From: Bretschneidera sinensis
Lineage: Eukaryota; Streptophyta; Magnoliopsida; Brassicales; Akaniaceae
Length of the DNA: 64,000 nucleotides
Assembly: GCA_023935145.1 (NCBI GenBank)
Contig: CM043704.1
Location: 93,669,373 to 93,733,372 of the forward strand
Direction of reading: 5' to 3'
This document shows positions 38,401 to 49,300 of this stretch, one piece after another (the stretch's first letter is position 1; every line of letters starts with the position of its first letter). The notes below the pieces were generated by a model, which ran no database searches, was not told the origin of the DNA, and saw only the letters and a list, made by a program, of their open reading frames with translations. The translations under genes and the position numbers were made by a program.

Positions 38401-38966
38401 AGGAGTGGAGCTACTACTAGGAGACTGGAAAGGTAAGGAAACTCTTGAGGTAATCCCCCTTGATGATTATGACTTTGTAATTGGGTTAAATTTCCTTGAT
38501 TAGATTAATGCCTTGCTTGTGCCATTTGCCAACAGTTTGTGCATCCTTGATTATCGATGCCAATGTCTAGTGCCGATAAGACGAGACTCTAGCCAAGCTA
38601 ACCGAGTTTTATCGGTAATCCAACTAGCCAAGGGGGTGAGGAGGGAGGAAGTCACATACTTGGCCACCTTGAAATTGGAGGAGGTCCTAGAGTCCAAGGA
38701 AGAGACTCCTCTTGAGCTGTTAGAGTCATTTGTTGATATGATGCCCTCGGAGTTACCTAAGAAACTCCCACCTAAGAAAAAGATGGATCATAAGATCGAG
38801 TTGGTATCTACTACCCAACCACCAGCCAAGGCTCCATATCGAATGTCGCCTCCCGAGCTTGAGGAATTGAGTAGACAACTTAAGGAGTTGGTTGATGTGA
38901 GATTCGTGCAACCTTCTAAAGCACCCTACGGTGCACCAGTTTTGTTCCAACGAAAGCACGATGGTT
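35426..38966. repeat. Large direct duplication, copy 2 (3541 bp)
   Basis: The partner of 31307-34847. Here the gypsy element continues without a break past 38966, so this copy is the one attached to the rest of the element. Confidence 0.95.
36689..37006 (+). repeat. 5' LTR remnant of the gypsy element
   Basis: It aligns to the 3' LTR from its ACTTGTA..ATC stretch to the end (...CCCGTGACA). The first 120 or so bases of the LTR and the 5' TG terminus are missing, and an internal CTACAC..TACAC repeat is contracted. TATATAAATA at 36774 is the likely TATA box. By eye it differs from the 3' LTR at roughly 30 of 300 positions. Confidence 0.85.
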
Positions 38967-41565
38967 CGATGAGGATATGCATCGATTATACAGCCATCAA
39001 CAAGCTCACGTTGAAGAACAAGTACCTCATCCCACTCATTGCAGACTTGTTTGATCAACTTGGTGATGTCAGATGATTCACCAAGCTAGATTTGAGATCG
39101 GGGTACTACCAAGTCTGGATAGCCGAGGGGGATGAGCGAAAGACATCATGTGTCACTCGCTATGGTTCTTATAAGTTTCTTGTGATGCCTTTCGGACTCA
39201 CCAATTCTCCAGCAACTTTCTGCACTCTAATGAACAAGGTACTCCAACCTTTTCTAGATCTCTTTATGGTTGTTTACCTTGACGATATTGTTATCTATAA
39301 TCGATCTCTAGAGGATCATATGAGGCACTTGAGACAGGTATTCCAAATTTTGAAAAAAAACAAGCTCTATGTGAAAAAAAAAAAGTGTTCATTCGCCTAA
39401 CATGAGGTACAATTTCTTGACCACATAGTAGGTGGAGGAAAGATTCGAATGGATGAGGGCAAGATTCATGCTATTGTTGATTGGCAACCACCGACCAAGG
39501 TTACCGAGTTGAGATCATTCTTTGGGTTGGTGAACTATCATTGGCGTTTCATCAGAGGTTATTCAACCATCACGACACCCTTGACCGATATACTGAAGAA
39601 GGGGAGAGTGTGGGAATAGAGTTCAGTGTGTCAGGAGGCCTTTGAGCAGCTGAAACAGGCAATCACAAAAGAGTCAGTCTTAGCCCTACCGGATCACACC
39701 AAACCTTATGAAGTCCACATGGATGCATCCGACTTTTCCATTGAAGAGGTCCTGATGCAAAATGGTCATCCGATTGCTTTAGAGAACCGAAAGCTCAATG
39801 AGACCGAGCGACAGTACACGGTTCAAGAGAAAGAGATGACGACCGTGGTTCATTGTTTGCGCACATGAAGGCACTATCTTTTGGGGTCTAAGTTTGTGGT
39901 GAAGACTGATAATATGGCCACAAGCTACTTTCAAACTCAGAAGAGACTCTCTCCCAAACAAGTCTGATAGCAAGATTTTCTTGCCGAGTTTGATTTTGTG
40001 TTGGAGTACAAGCCAAGGAATACCAATACAGTAACGGATGCACTAAGCTGAAAGGTAGAGTTTGCTGCCATTAGCTAATCACAGGGGCCTTTGGTGGATC
40101 GCATTAAGAAGGGATTGTCCTATGACCCGACCATCAAGTCTTTGATGGAATATGCCACAAAGGGAAAGACAATGAGGTTCTGGATAGAGAGAGACTTGTG
40201 CTATATCAAGGGGAATCTATTATATGTGTTGCTTCATAGGAAGTTGCGGAATGAGGTGATGCAAGAGTGCCACGATTCTAAGTGGGCTGGTCACCCGGGT
40301 GTGCACCGCACCCTAGCACTTGTAGAGGAACGCTACTACTGGTCACACTTGAGAGATGACATTGAGGCCTATGTGAAGACTTGTCTTATGTGTCAATAAG
40401 ACAAAGTAGAGCAAAAGTCACTTGGGGGTTTCTTGGAGCCATTGCCAATTTTAGAGCATCCATGGGAGAGTCTCTCCATGGATTTCATTATGGGGCTACC
40501 CAAGAGTGATGGATTTGGGAGCATCATGGTTGTGGTGGACCGATTTTCGAAGTATGGGACTTTCATTCCGGCTAACAAAGAGTGTCCAGCAGAAGAGGCA
40601 GTCCGGTTGTTTCTCAAGTATGTGGTGAAGTATTGGGGTGTACCACAATCCATTGTTAGTGATCGGGATGGACGGTTCACGGGACAATTCTGGACAGAAT
40701 TGTTCAAGTTGCTCGGATCAGATCTAAACTTCTCCACTAGTGTCCACCCCCAAACCGACGGATAGACTGAGAGGGTGAATGCTTTGCTAGAGACATACCT
40801 CCGACACTATGTGAGTGCCTTGCAACGAGATTAGCCAAAGTTACTAGATGTGACTCAGTTGTCCTATAATTTATAAAGGAGTGAGACCACCAACCAAAGT
40901 GCCTTCGAGATTGTGATGGGACGGCAGCCTCACACTCCGAGTACTATTGTTGTGGGATACATAGGGTCAACTCCAGCAACCTATAAGTTTGCCAAGGCAT
41001 GGCAAGAGCAAATTAACTTGGCTCGAGTTTGCCTACACAAGGCAGCCAAGCGTTCTAATAAGTAGGCTGATCGTAAGAGACGGGATGTGCAGTACCAAGT
41101 TGGGGATTTTGTACTTGTGAAGCTACATTTGATACTTCGCACCAAAGGGATCCATAAAGCATTGGTGCGCATATATGAGGGGTCTTTTAGAGTTCTTCGG
41201 AGGGTAGGCAATGTGGCCTGCAAACTTGAGCTACCATCCAAGCTCAAGGTGCACCCGGTCTTCCATGTGAGTATGTTGAAACCATTCCATGAAAACCAAA
41301 ATGATCCATATCGATATGAGTCACAGCGAGCCCCTATAGGAGTTAGGGTCTCGTATAACCGAGACATTGATAGCATACTGGCCGAACAAGTTTTGAGACA
41401 GAAGAACCACAATCCGAGGCATGAGTACTTGATACGATAGAAAGGACAACCTAATAGTGAGACTAGTTGGGAACCAGCTAAGGCCTTGTGGTAATTTCAG
41501 ACAAAAATCCACCAGTTTCATGCCGAAAGTGCGACGAGGGCGTCCCCAGATTGAGTGGGGGAGAA

Positions 41566-42022
41566 TGTCATGACCTGCGTGAGACCCGCGTGTTTGAGGG
41601 TTTCCTAGTACACTTTGTGATTATAATGTACAGCATTATACTGCACGTGCACTACATGGTAGTACCTTATACTTCCATACTACACTTGTACTATCATACT
41701 ACACTTATAGTACACTTGTACTACACTTTTAGTACCGTAGGATTGTGACACTTGGCAAGATGTTAGCCATAGATGTAAGGGAGCTCTCCCTATAAAAAGG
41801 AACCTCCCCCTCACTTGTAAATCATTCATTCATTCAAGCAATAACAAGCTCTCTAGCTTTATCTCATATTTTCTCCCTTGTGTTGACTATTTCTTTGAGT
41901 GGGTTTAGCTTCGAAAGTGGTTCTCTTGAGTAGCTAAGAGGAAGGCTGACTTAGGCATTCCAATGAGGTGTTTCCAAGCCTAAGGCTGTACGGTTAGCGA
42001 CTTAAGCTTGCAGCCCATGACA
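41566..42022 (+). repeat. 3' LTR of the gypsy element
   Basis: 457 bp, starting TGTCATGACC and ending CCCATGACA, preceded by a polypurine tract. It contains a tandem array of short ACTACAC/TAGTAC words in its first third. Confidence 0.9.
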
Positions 42023-42593
42023 CTTGCACTAGCCCCCAACACACCCCACTCATAATTTTCATCTGCTTTCCACTACTCTGCGTTTTTGAAATTTTATCAA
42101 GGATTGATGTAGGCAGAAAACTTAAAACACGTTTGGTAACACTTTTGGACACCAACTTAAAAAGAGAATACGATTAAGATGATGATAAGATGTATTGAAT
42201 TAATGAAATATGATTACCTTTGTACTATTTTTTTTTACTAAATATAAAATTTAATGAAATCATTACATTTTATCATCATTTTCATCTTATATCCCTCTTA
42301 ACTTACTACATCGAACGAACATTACAAATTTTTAGGTGATGATATACATAAACTTCGATGAAGGTATTTTTGGTATACCATTTCTATTTTTATATTCGCT
42401 TTAAAGTTATAGAAGTATACACTTTTGTTAGAGGAAATTTTAAGTTCAAAATCCACATCCAAATAGGGTTATACAACACAAATTGAATCGAGCAATTTCA
42501 TTCTCGAACTCGATTTGAAATATTTGAGTATTGTCTTAAGTTAAATTCGAGTTGTGATTGATCTCAATAAGTTACTCGAGTTTAACTCACGAG

Positions 42594-42657
<64 letters not shown>

Positions 42658-43589
42658 GAACATAAAATGTCAATGGAAACATCATGATACGTAAAAGATG
42701 AAAAACTATAATTAGACCGTATTGTCTTAAAACTATAATAATCATAATTATTTGTTTAGAAGACCAATAAAATAATACTCTTTATGTCCCATAATTTTAG
42801 TCATTTATCATTTATTTTTTTTTATTTTTATTATTTTAAAAATATATAAACAAATATTTTTAAAAAACTTTCAAACTAAATTTATGTATATATAGAAAAA
42901 AAATTCTTAATGATTTAACAATAAAAAAATTATACATTTAATTAGTTAAATAATAAACGTGATAAAAATTACGTGATAAAAATTATGAGATAGATAGAGT
43001 AAGATTTATGCCTCTAAATAATTTATGTCTAATAAAATTAAAATACTCTCAAAAAATATAAGTACATGTACCAAATATTGATTTGAGCATAATCAATTTG
43101 AGTCGAGATGCTCAATTTGAAAATGCAACGAACTTAAAATGCATGAGTTTTACAAAATCGAATCTCATTGTATTCAAGCTTGACCAAAACTTTTACGAAG
43201 TAATTATGTTCGAGACTAGGTAAATTCGGACCGATTGATATCTGATTAGCTAAGCCCAACTCCATCTTCTCATAAGCCAAACAAATCCTGTAGTCCATTA
43301 TCGCAGTTAATTAGCATTCTCTAACATTGAAGCAGTAAGGGAGTTAACAGAATCTAATACTAACGGTGTATACAAAGTTACAAATTGGATTGCCTCGCAT
43401 TAAAAGCCAACCTAACTCAGCTTACAATATAATTTTTCAACTGTAACGAACTAATTTCTGAAGGATTTCTTGAATAACAATCATATCCTCGCAAACGAGC
43501 TCGAATTGAGTTCGGATTGCCTTATTACGTTAAAGTCGAGTTTAAATTTATTTGGATTGAGTTTTATGTTTTCAGCTTAAAGACGGGAC
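42023..43589. other. AT-rich intergenic region with MITE-like remnants
   Basis: I see no gene. Stretches around 42470-42595 and 43080-43240 carry CTCGA/TCGAG words like the hAT MITE at 8279, but no paired ends were found. Confidence 0.4.
42595..42653. repeat. (TA)n microsatellite
   Basis: About 29 perfect TA units, flanked by ACTCGAG-rich DNA like that of hAT-type MITEs. Confidence 0.95.
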
Positions 43590-44762
43590 ATAAAGGTGGA
43601 AATGGGTCATGCCATACTGAAACAAATTTGGTATGGCCGGCATGAAATAAATTTGATACGGCCCACACTTATTATTCATCGTGTTGTGCTGGGCTTAGCT
43701 TTTGAGGCCCATGACACAGCACGACACGATACAAAAAAAATTAGATGAATAAAAAAGAATTAGATGATACGACCATAACATCTAATAAATTCAAAATTAC
43801 ATACAATTTTATGTCACTAGAACAATGACTCAAGGAGAATTAGATGGTGATAAATTTGATATTTAAGGATTGTAAAAAAATGAAATTTATTACCTTATTC
43901 TTAACATAATAGCACATGATCTATTAATTCATAAATGAAGCAAATTCACTTAAAATCGCACATTAATATAAATTAAATCAAACTTAAACAAATATTTAAA
44001 CAAAAAAAAATTGTCGTTTATGGATTTTTAATTTAAATATTGAAGTTATAATTGATTAATTTTAATATAATAGCATTTGATAAAATGAAGTAAAACACTA
44101 AGAGGAAATCATATAATATTCTTCTTTGTAATCCACTGAATGAAACTTAGCTGCATAGATTGGTTAGGCAACTCATCATTCAATTTCTAAAGTCGTTTGT
44201 CTATGAATTGTATAAGTTTTTTTATTATTATTTAAAGGTAAAAAATGTTATAAAAATTATATTTTTTTAATTATTAATAATATTTTATATCTTTCTAATT
44301 TTTAAGTTTCTAAGTTGTTTTTTTTATTTAACTAATTTGTAAATCATTTCATCTTCTTCTTTTTTTATTTTGTAAGTCATTTCATCATCTTCTTTTTTTA
44401 TTTTGTAAGTTATTTATTTGGAAGAATTTTGGTAGTTGTAATTTTTAAGTTATTTGTTTACATTGTTGTTTTTGTTCAATTTCTAAGTTATTTGTAATAT
44501 TTAACTTCATCAATAAAATGATTGTTTTTCTATACAATTATAAGTATTCAATTCAATATATATTGTCCATGGGTCAACACAGCACTACCCGACATGACCC
44601 AGTAGCTATGCGGGCCTTGGGCTATGCCGAGCTGAGGTTTTTAAAAACACTCCACGGCACAATATGATACGAAAGAGATTGAGGCATGGCACGACACGAA
44701 GACACGATGAACAGCTTTGTGTGGGCCGTGGACCAACATGACACGACCCACTACCACCCCTA
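43590..44762. mobile_element. hAT-like non-autonomous element
   Basis: The left end TAAAGGTGGAAATGGGTCATG pairs with the right end, read inverted, TAGGGGTGGTAGTGGGTCGTG. Flanks share GGACA just outside both ends, consistent with a decayed 8-bp TSD. The interior has ACACGAC/GGCCC words near both ends and no coding capacity. Confidence 0.7.
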
Positions 44763-44833
44763 GTTGGACATAACCAAATAACAATGTTATGTCAGATATT
44801 TAAGTTCTAACTTTTCATTTTATGAGTTGTCAT

Positions 44834-45564
44834 TTAGAGGTGGGCAAAAAAACTCAGAAACTGAACTCAAACTTATCCAAAACTGAAACTAAACTTAAAA
44901 ACAATTAACCAAAATTTTCAATTTGGTTACGGTTACGATTTTTTTTTTTGGGTTATTGGTTTAGATAATGTTATTGATTTTTCAACATGCCAATAAACTA
45001 AACCGAAATTAACTATTTTGATAGAATATTGAATACATGTTATTAGTAATATGTGTGTATGTATATGACAAGTCGTTATTGGAGTGTGCAAATAAATACA
45101 ATGCACCCTTTATTAATTAATCATAATCGCCGATATGAAAACCATAGAATATAGACTCTTGAATCTTGATATTAAGTATTAAAAAGTATTGAGGAGAAAA
45201 AACTTGGATCAATTGTTGTGTTTTTTGTTGTTGAATGTTTTGGTTGTTTTTAATTTTATTTTAGAAGTTTACCTTAAAACTTATATATTCGAGTTTTTGA
45301 ATGTGTATTGAATATTTAATATAGATTTTATTATGTGTCAGAGAACTTTAATATGGATTGTTAAGTGCAAATTAAATGAGATTATGTCATTATTAAAACT
45401 GTATTATGCTTTGATAAATATATATATTTTTGAAGAAAAAATCATTTTTTTTGCAGTTAACCGCAAAGGTTCAACAAGTAACCAAATGAAAATGGTTTGG
45501 GTATGATTACGGTTTTGGATGCTTTTCCATAATTTATTTGATTATCAAACCGTGCCCACTTTTA
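44834..45564. mobile_element. hAT-like non-autonomous element with TSD
   Basis: Terminal inverted repeats are TTAGAGGTGGGCA (left) and TTAAAAGTGGGCA (right, inverted). The flanking 8-mers GTTGTCAT (44826-44833) and ATTGTCAT (45565-45572) share a 7-base core. It has no coding capacity. Confidence 0.82.
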
Positions 45565-45572
45565 ATTGTCAT

Positions 45573-46290
45573 GTTTTATACATATTTAGTTAACTTATAC
45601 CACCGATTGGATAAATAACTAAATACACTTCAACATTAAATCGCTATAATTAAATTTGGTTACAAATTATGAGTTGAATTAAAGTTAAAAAAATATAATC
45701 TTAACTTAATACAAAATTAAGTTGTGTTGAGGTTTTCAACCTTAACTTAGATTAACTTTAAAATTCAAAATCTTGTCCAAAGTATAGATTGGATTGAGCC
45801 AAAATAGCTTGCACCACCTTTTGAGTGAATCCTGACAACTTATATTTTGTTAGGTCAATCAATACGGGCTCAATATAGAGGTGAGCCCAAGTCATGCTTA
45901 CATTTTAAATCAGATTTTAAACTTGATTTGGTCCGATTAACCCTAACCAAAATTTAAGCCAAACTTCAAAATCTAATTCGGGCAGATGGATTCGTAGCAA
46001 AATTTAAATTTATTTGATAAATAAATTATTTAGAATATAAAAAATATCGAATTTAAAATTTCAATATTCAAACAAATTAAATTTGTACTCAACTTTGCAC
46101 CACCAGAACGCTTACATCACAAAAAATAGATCAATGTCATCATTTTCATGTTGTCAATTTGCAGTATTTTTAATTTATTTTACTAATATTTTCGGAGAGG
46201 TTAGGCCCATGCTACCGCACGAAAGCTACGTACACAATAAATTGTCTCTACGCACCACCGGGCACCAGCACCACTGACCTCCCTTAAGAT
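45573..46290. other. Intergenic region upstream of the RING gene
   Basis: AT-rich. A TAGAGGTGAGCCCAAGTC string near 45877 looks like another worn hAT end. The last few hundred bases should be the promoter of the RING gene. Confidence 0.4.
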
Positions 46291-46299
46291 CTTATAAAG
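46291..46299 (+). promoter_or_regulatory. Candidate TATA box of the RING-H2 gene
   Basis: CTTATAAAG lies about 50 bases upstream of a CT-rich initiator-like patch (46345-46395), which fits a plant TATA plus Y-patch layout. The transcription start is not proven. Confidence 0.4.
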
Positions 46300-46399
46300 A
46301 TATAGTAATAAATAACAAATACTCCTAATTTAATTTACTTGTACACTCTCCTTAATATCTCTCTCTATCTCCCTCTGTCCCTCACATCCACTGATCAGT

Positions 46400-49300
46400 G
46401 TTTGCCTTTGTCTTCTTTCTATTATTTATTTTCTTTCTTTCTCAGGAAAATAAGTAACTGAACCCAAGAATAAGAAGAACCAGAAGAGAGAGAAAGAAAT
46501 GTAAAAAAAAAAGAAACAAAAAATCCAGGAAAAAACTGAAAAGAGAAAAACGCTTCTGATTCCGTTTTAGCGGCTAGTACTCTGAAGACCCATTTGATCT
46601 TTTCGGTTCTATCGATCCTCATCGCTCTCAACTTTCTCAGTTTCTCAGGTACTTCTCTTAATATATGCAATTGCTCTTTTAATCCATTTGATCTGAAATC
46701 ATTTGCTTATCAAGATCGTTTTCAGTTTAATATTTTTAGGGTATTATTTTATTTCGGTTCCATTTAATTCCTTTACTTTGATTTCGTGCAATCCTGGGAG
46801 AGTAGGAGGGATCGGGTTTGACCCATGTTGCGTTTCCTCTAGATTTTTTTTTTTAGTTTTATTGGATTCTCGTTCTCTCGCTCTCTCTGGAATCAATTCG
46901 TTTTGGGCATCTATGTATCATATTGATAATGGGGCATTTTTGGACAAAAAACCCACCGATTGTGAGCTGTTGATTTTTAAATAAGCTTCACCACCGCAAG
47001 GGGTGGATTAGGCATTTTCTACATTTTCTTTTTTAATTTTAGTTTTGAGTTTGTTTTAGTTTTGAGTTATTTTGTGGATTTGTGAATGTGCTCTTTGTGG
47101 TGGCAGGTGCTTAATTTTGCATAATTCGTCTTTATTTCATTTTTTTAATCTCGCATTTACCTTTTCTACCTTATTTGCATTTACCTTACATGGGCATTTA
47201 TACGAAACTCTAATAGGAAACAACTAGAGATCAAATTTATGTGTATCTGTGAGCTGAAGCTAATGCTTTGAATTAGGAGTTTTATACATGGTAATAATCT
47301 TAAATCTTCAAGCACATTGTATTTGGTTTAGTTTTTTTTTCAATGATCATTTATAATCCTTTTCATAGTGCTTGGACATTATGTTACTTATTCAAAGAAC
47401 CTTGTCAAGAATGAACTCCTTGGGAAACAAGGCTCTCATTGTGGATAAGTTGTACTTCGGCCCATCTGGGTCTGGTACGGCATAGTTACTCGTGCAAAGT
47501 GTGTACCATATATGGTCCAAATCAGTAATTATAATTTTAATTATGTGCGATAAGTATGGCTAGATAATGAATAACTGTGAATATTGTGCTTTTTTGAGTG
47601 TAGGAATGGGTTGATGAAATACCAAAAGGAGTTAGCCATTTAGTATACTTAAGGTTGGTATAATGGATGATGCTTCCAGAACTGTAATGAGTAAGTATAA
47701 TGGTTTCTATTTCTGATAGAAACCTCTAGGCTATATGGTATCAAATATAGTGAAATGGTCAACTTATTAATGATAATTACTAAAATGGAAGATACATGTT
47801 GCAAAAACTGACCTGATGGAGTCTGGGGAACTGATGCGGTGTTTGTGAGTGCAGTGTTAACAGTGGACCGAAGGCAGTTTCAGTGGCAGAGAATGCACCT
47901 TTAACTGTAACTGTATCTGACGTCTTGCCCCTGAGAAATTGGGGAAGATAAACCATGATAACGAAACAACAAACTAACGGCCATAAGTATCTTAAAATAA
48001 ATTAATTTAAAGAATTATTGTTTCTCTTAATTTAAATCGTTTCAAAATGCTAATTAACTAACAACTATATTATGATGTGAGTAAAAAGATTATGAAATTT
48101 TCTGCCTTCGGTTGTGCTTAGACCTTGTTATGCTGTGTTGTAAGAACATTTTATTTTATTTTTAATCAAACCAGAAGTACTAATGCATCAGCAAACTATC
48201 ATGCAATGTTTGGGAGAGGGGTGGGGATGGAAAGATTCAGCAGTGTTCTATATTGTAATCGCTTGGACATAGGCATGGTTTGGGTTATTTCTCTTCATTA
48301 TTTTCCAGTTGCTATATTTCCAAACTTTATAACATGGCCATCTACTTGGTATGGCTATGTGGTTCTCTATTCATGCTTAATATAGCCTAATGCTCAGAGG
48401 ATTCCTGTCTTATGAATGCCTTGGTGAAATTTTATCTGGGGGGAAACAGTTGATTTATTGTTTCTTGATAATCTATTAGTCTGTTAATTAAAAAGCTATT
48501 AAATGTGTATTCCTGGTTGATTTGACCTGTTAGAAATTGCTAAGGCCGGTACTGTTTTGGCAGTTTCAAGTTATAAATAAAAACTTTTATTAATACTGTG
48601 AAGAAGCAGATCAAATGATTAGGATCATGACTGCACCAATGTTAAACTGTTTAACCCCTATTAATCTGCATGAAGTATTAAGGATCCTGATTGACAGTTT
48701 ACATGTCAAAGTTATCTTTGTGTGACATTAATGTTCATGGCCACTAATAATAATTACTTTTTTGAAGTTTCAGATGTTACTCGTTAGGCTTCTCTATTGA
48801 GTGGATACAGCCCTTACAATTGATCATATTTATGTCATTTGTTAGAGCTAATGAAAATGGGAGCCTTACAAAACTATTTTGGTAAGTAGGAATGCATCTT
48901 CGTGAATGTTAACTTATCTTTCCTTTTCTTTCTCCAACTGTTTTTGTCCCTTTTTTCCTTCCTCAATTTAACACATTTTGATGTCCATATTTTTCCAGCT
49001 TTTCATCTACCAATTTGAGTTCATGTGTAATATTTTCTATGCTGCTTGCATGATTTTAGGTGTGACTGAGAAGTGTGTAACTTGAACCAACCATTTCCAT
49101 CTGGAAGTTAGAAATATTGTATAGCAGAGCACACCCTTTATTTGGTGGACAGTATTGAACCCAATGCAAGGGCAAGGAAGTACAATTGATTCTTTCCCTG
49201 AAACAGTCAACATTGATCAGGAATCTATTCCAAATAATTCTGGTATGAATCCTCAGATTTCTTTGAATAACATGCTGAATTCAGCGGACAGTCGGCTGTC

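Larger units (their letters stand above)
36689..42022 (+). mobile_element. Ty3/gypsy chromovirus, decayed, 5' LTR truncated
   Basis: About 5.3 kb. It has a 5' LTR remnant (36689-37006), PBS TGGTATCAGAGC (37009-37020, initiator Met tRNA), gag (37136-38137, zinc knuckle CFLCEGPHRVQDC), protease (VDTGAS near 38270), RT (about 38800-39400, YLDD at 39275-39286), RNase H (about 39620-40040), integrase (HPGVH...CLMCQ zinc finger, then SMDFIMG, SDRDGRF, ERVN) and a C-terminal chromodomain (about 41370-41490). A polypurine tract (GTGGGGGAGAA) lies just before the 3' LTR (41566-42022). The pol order and chromodomain define a chromovirus; the compact size suggests a Reina-like element. About twenty in-frame stops interrupt it, yet all blocks share one reading frame. 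It is not functional. Confidence 0.95.

Noticed and set aside
36689..41565. Idea that the gypsy stops are suppressed or recoded
   Set aside because: About twenty stops of all three kinds, a truncated 5' LTR and marked LTR divergence mean a dead element.
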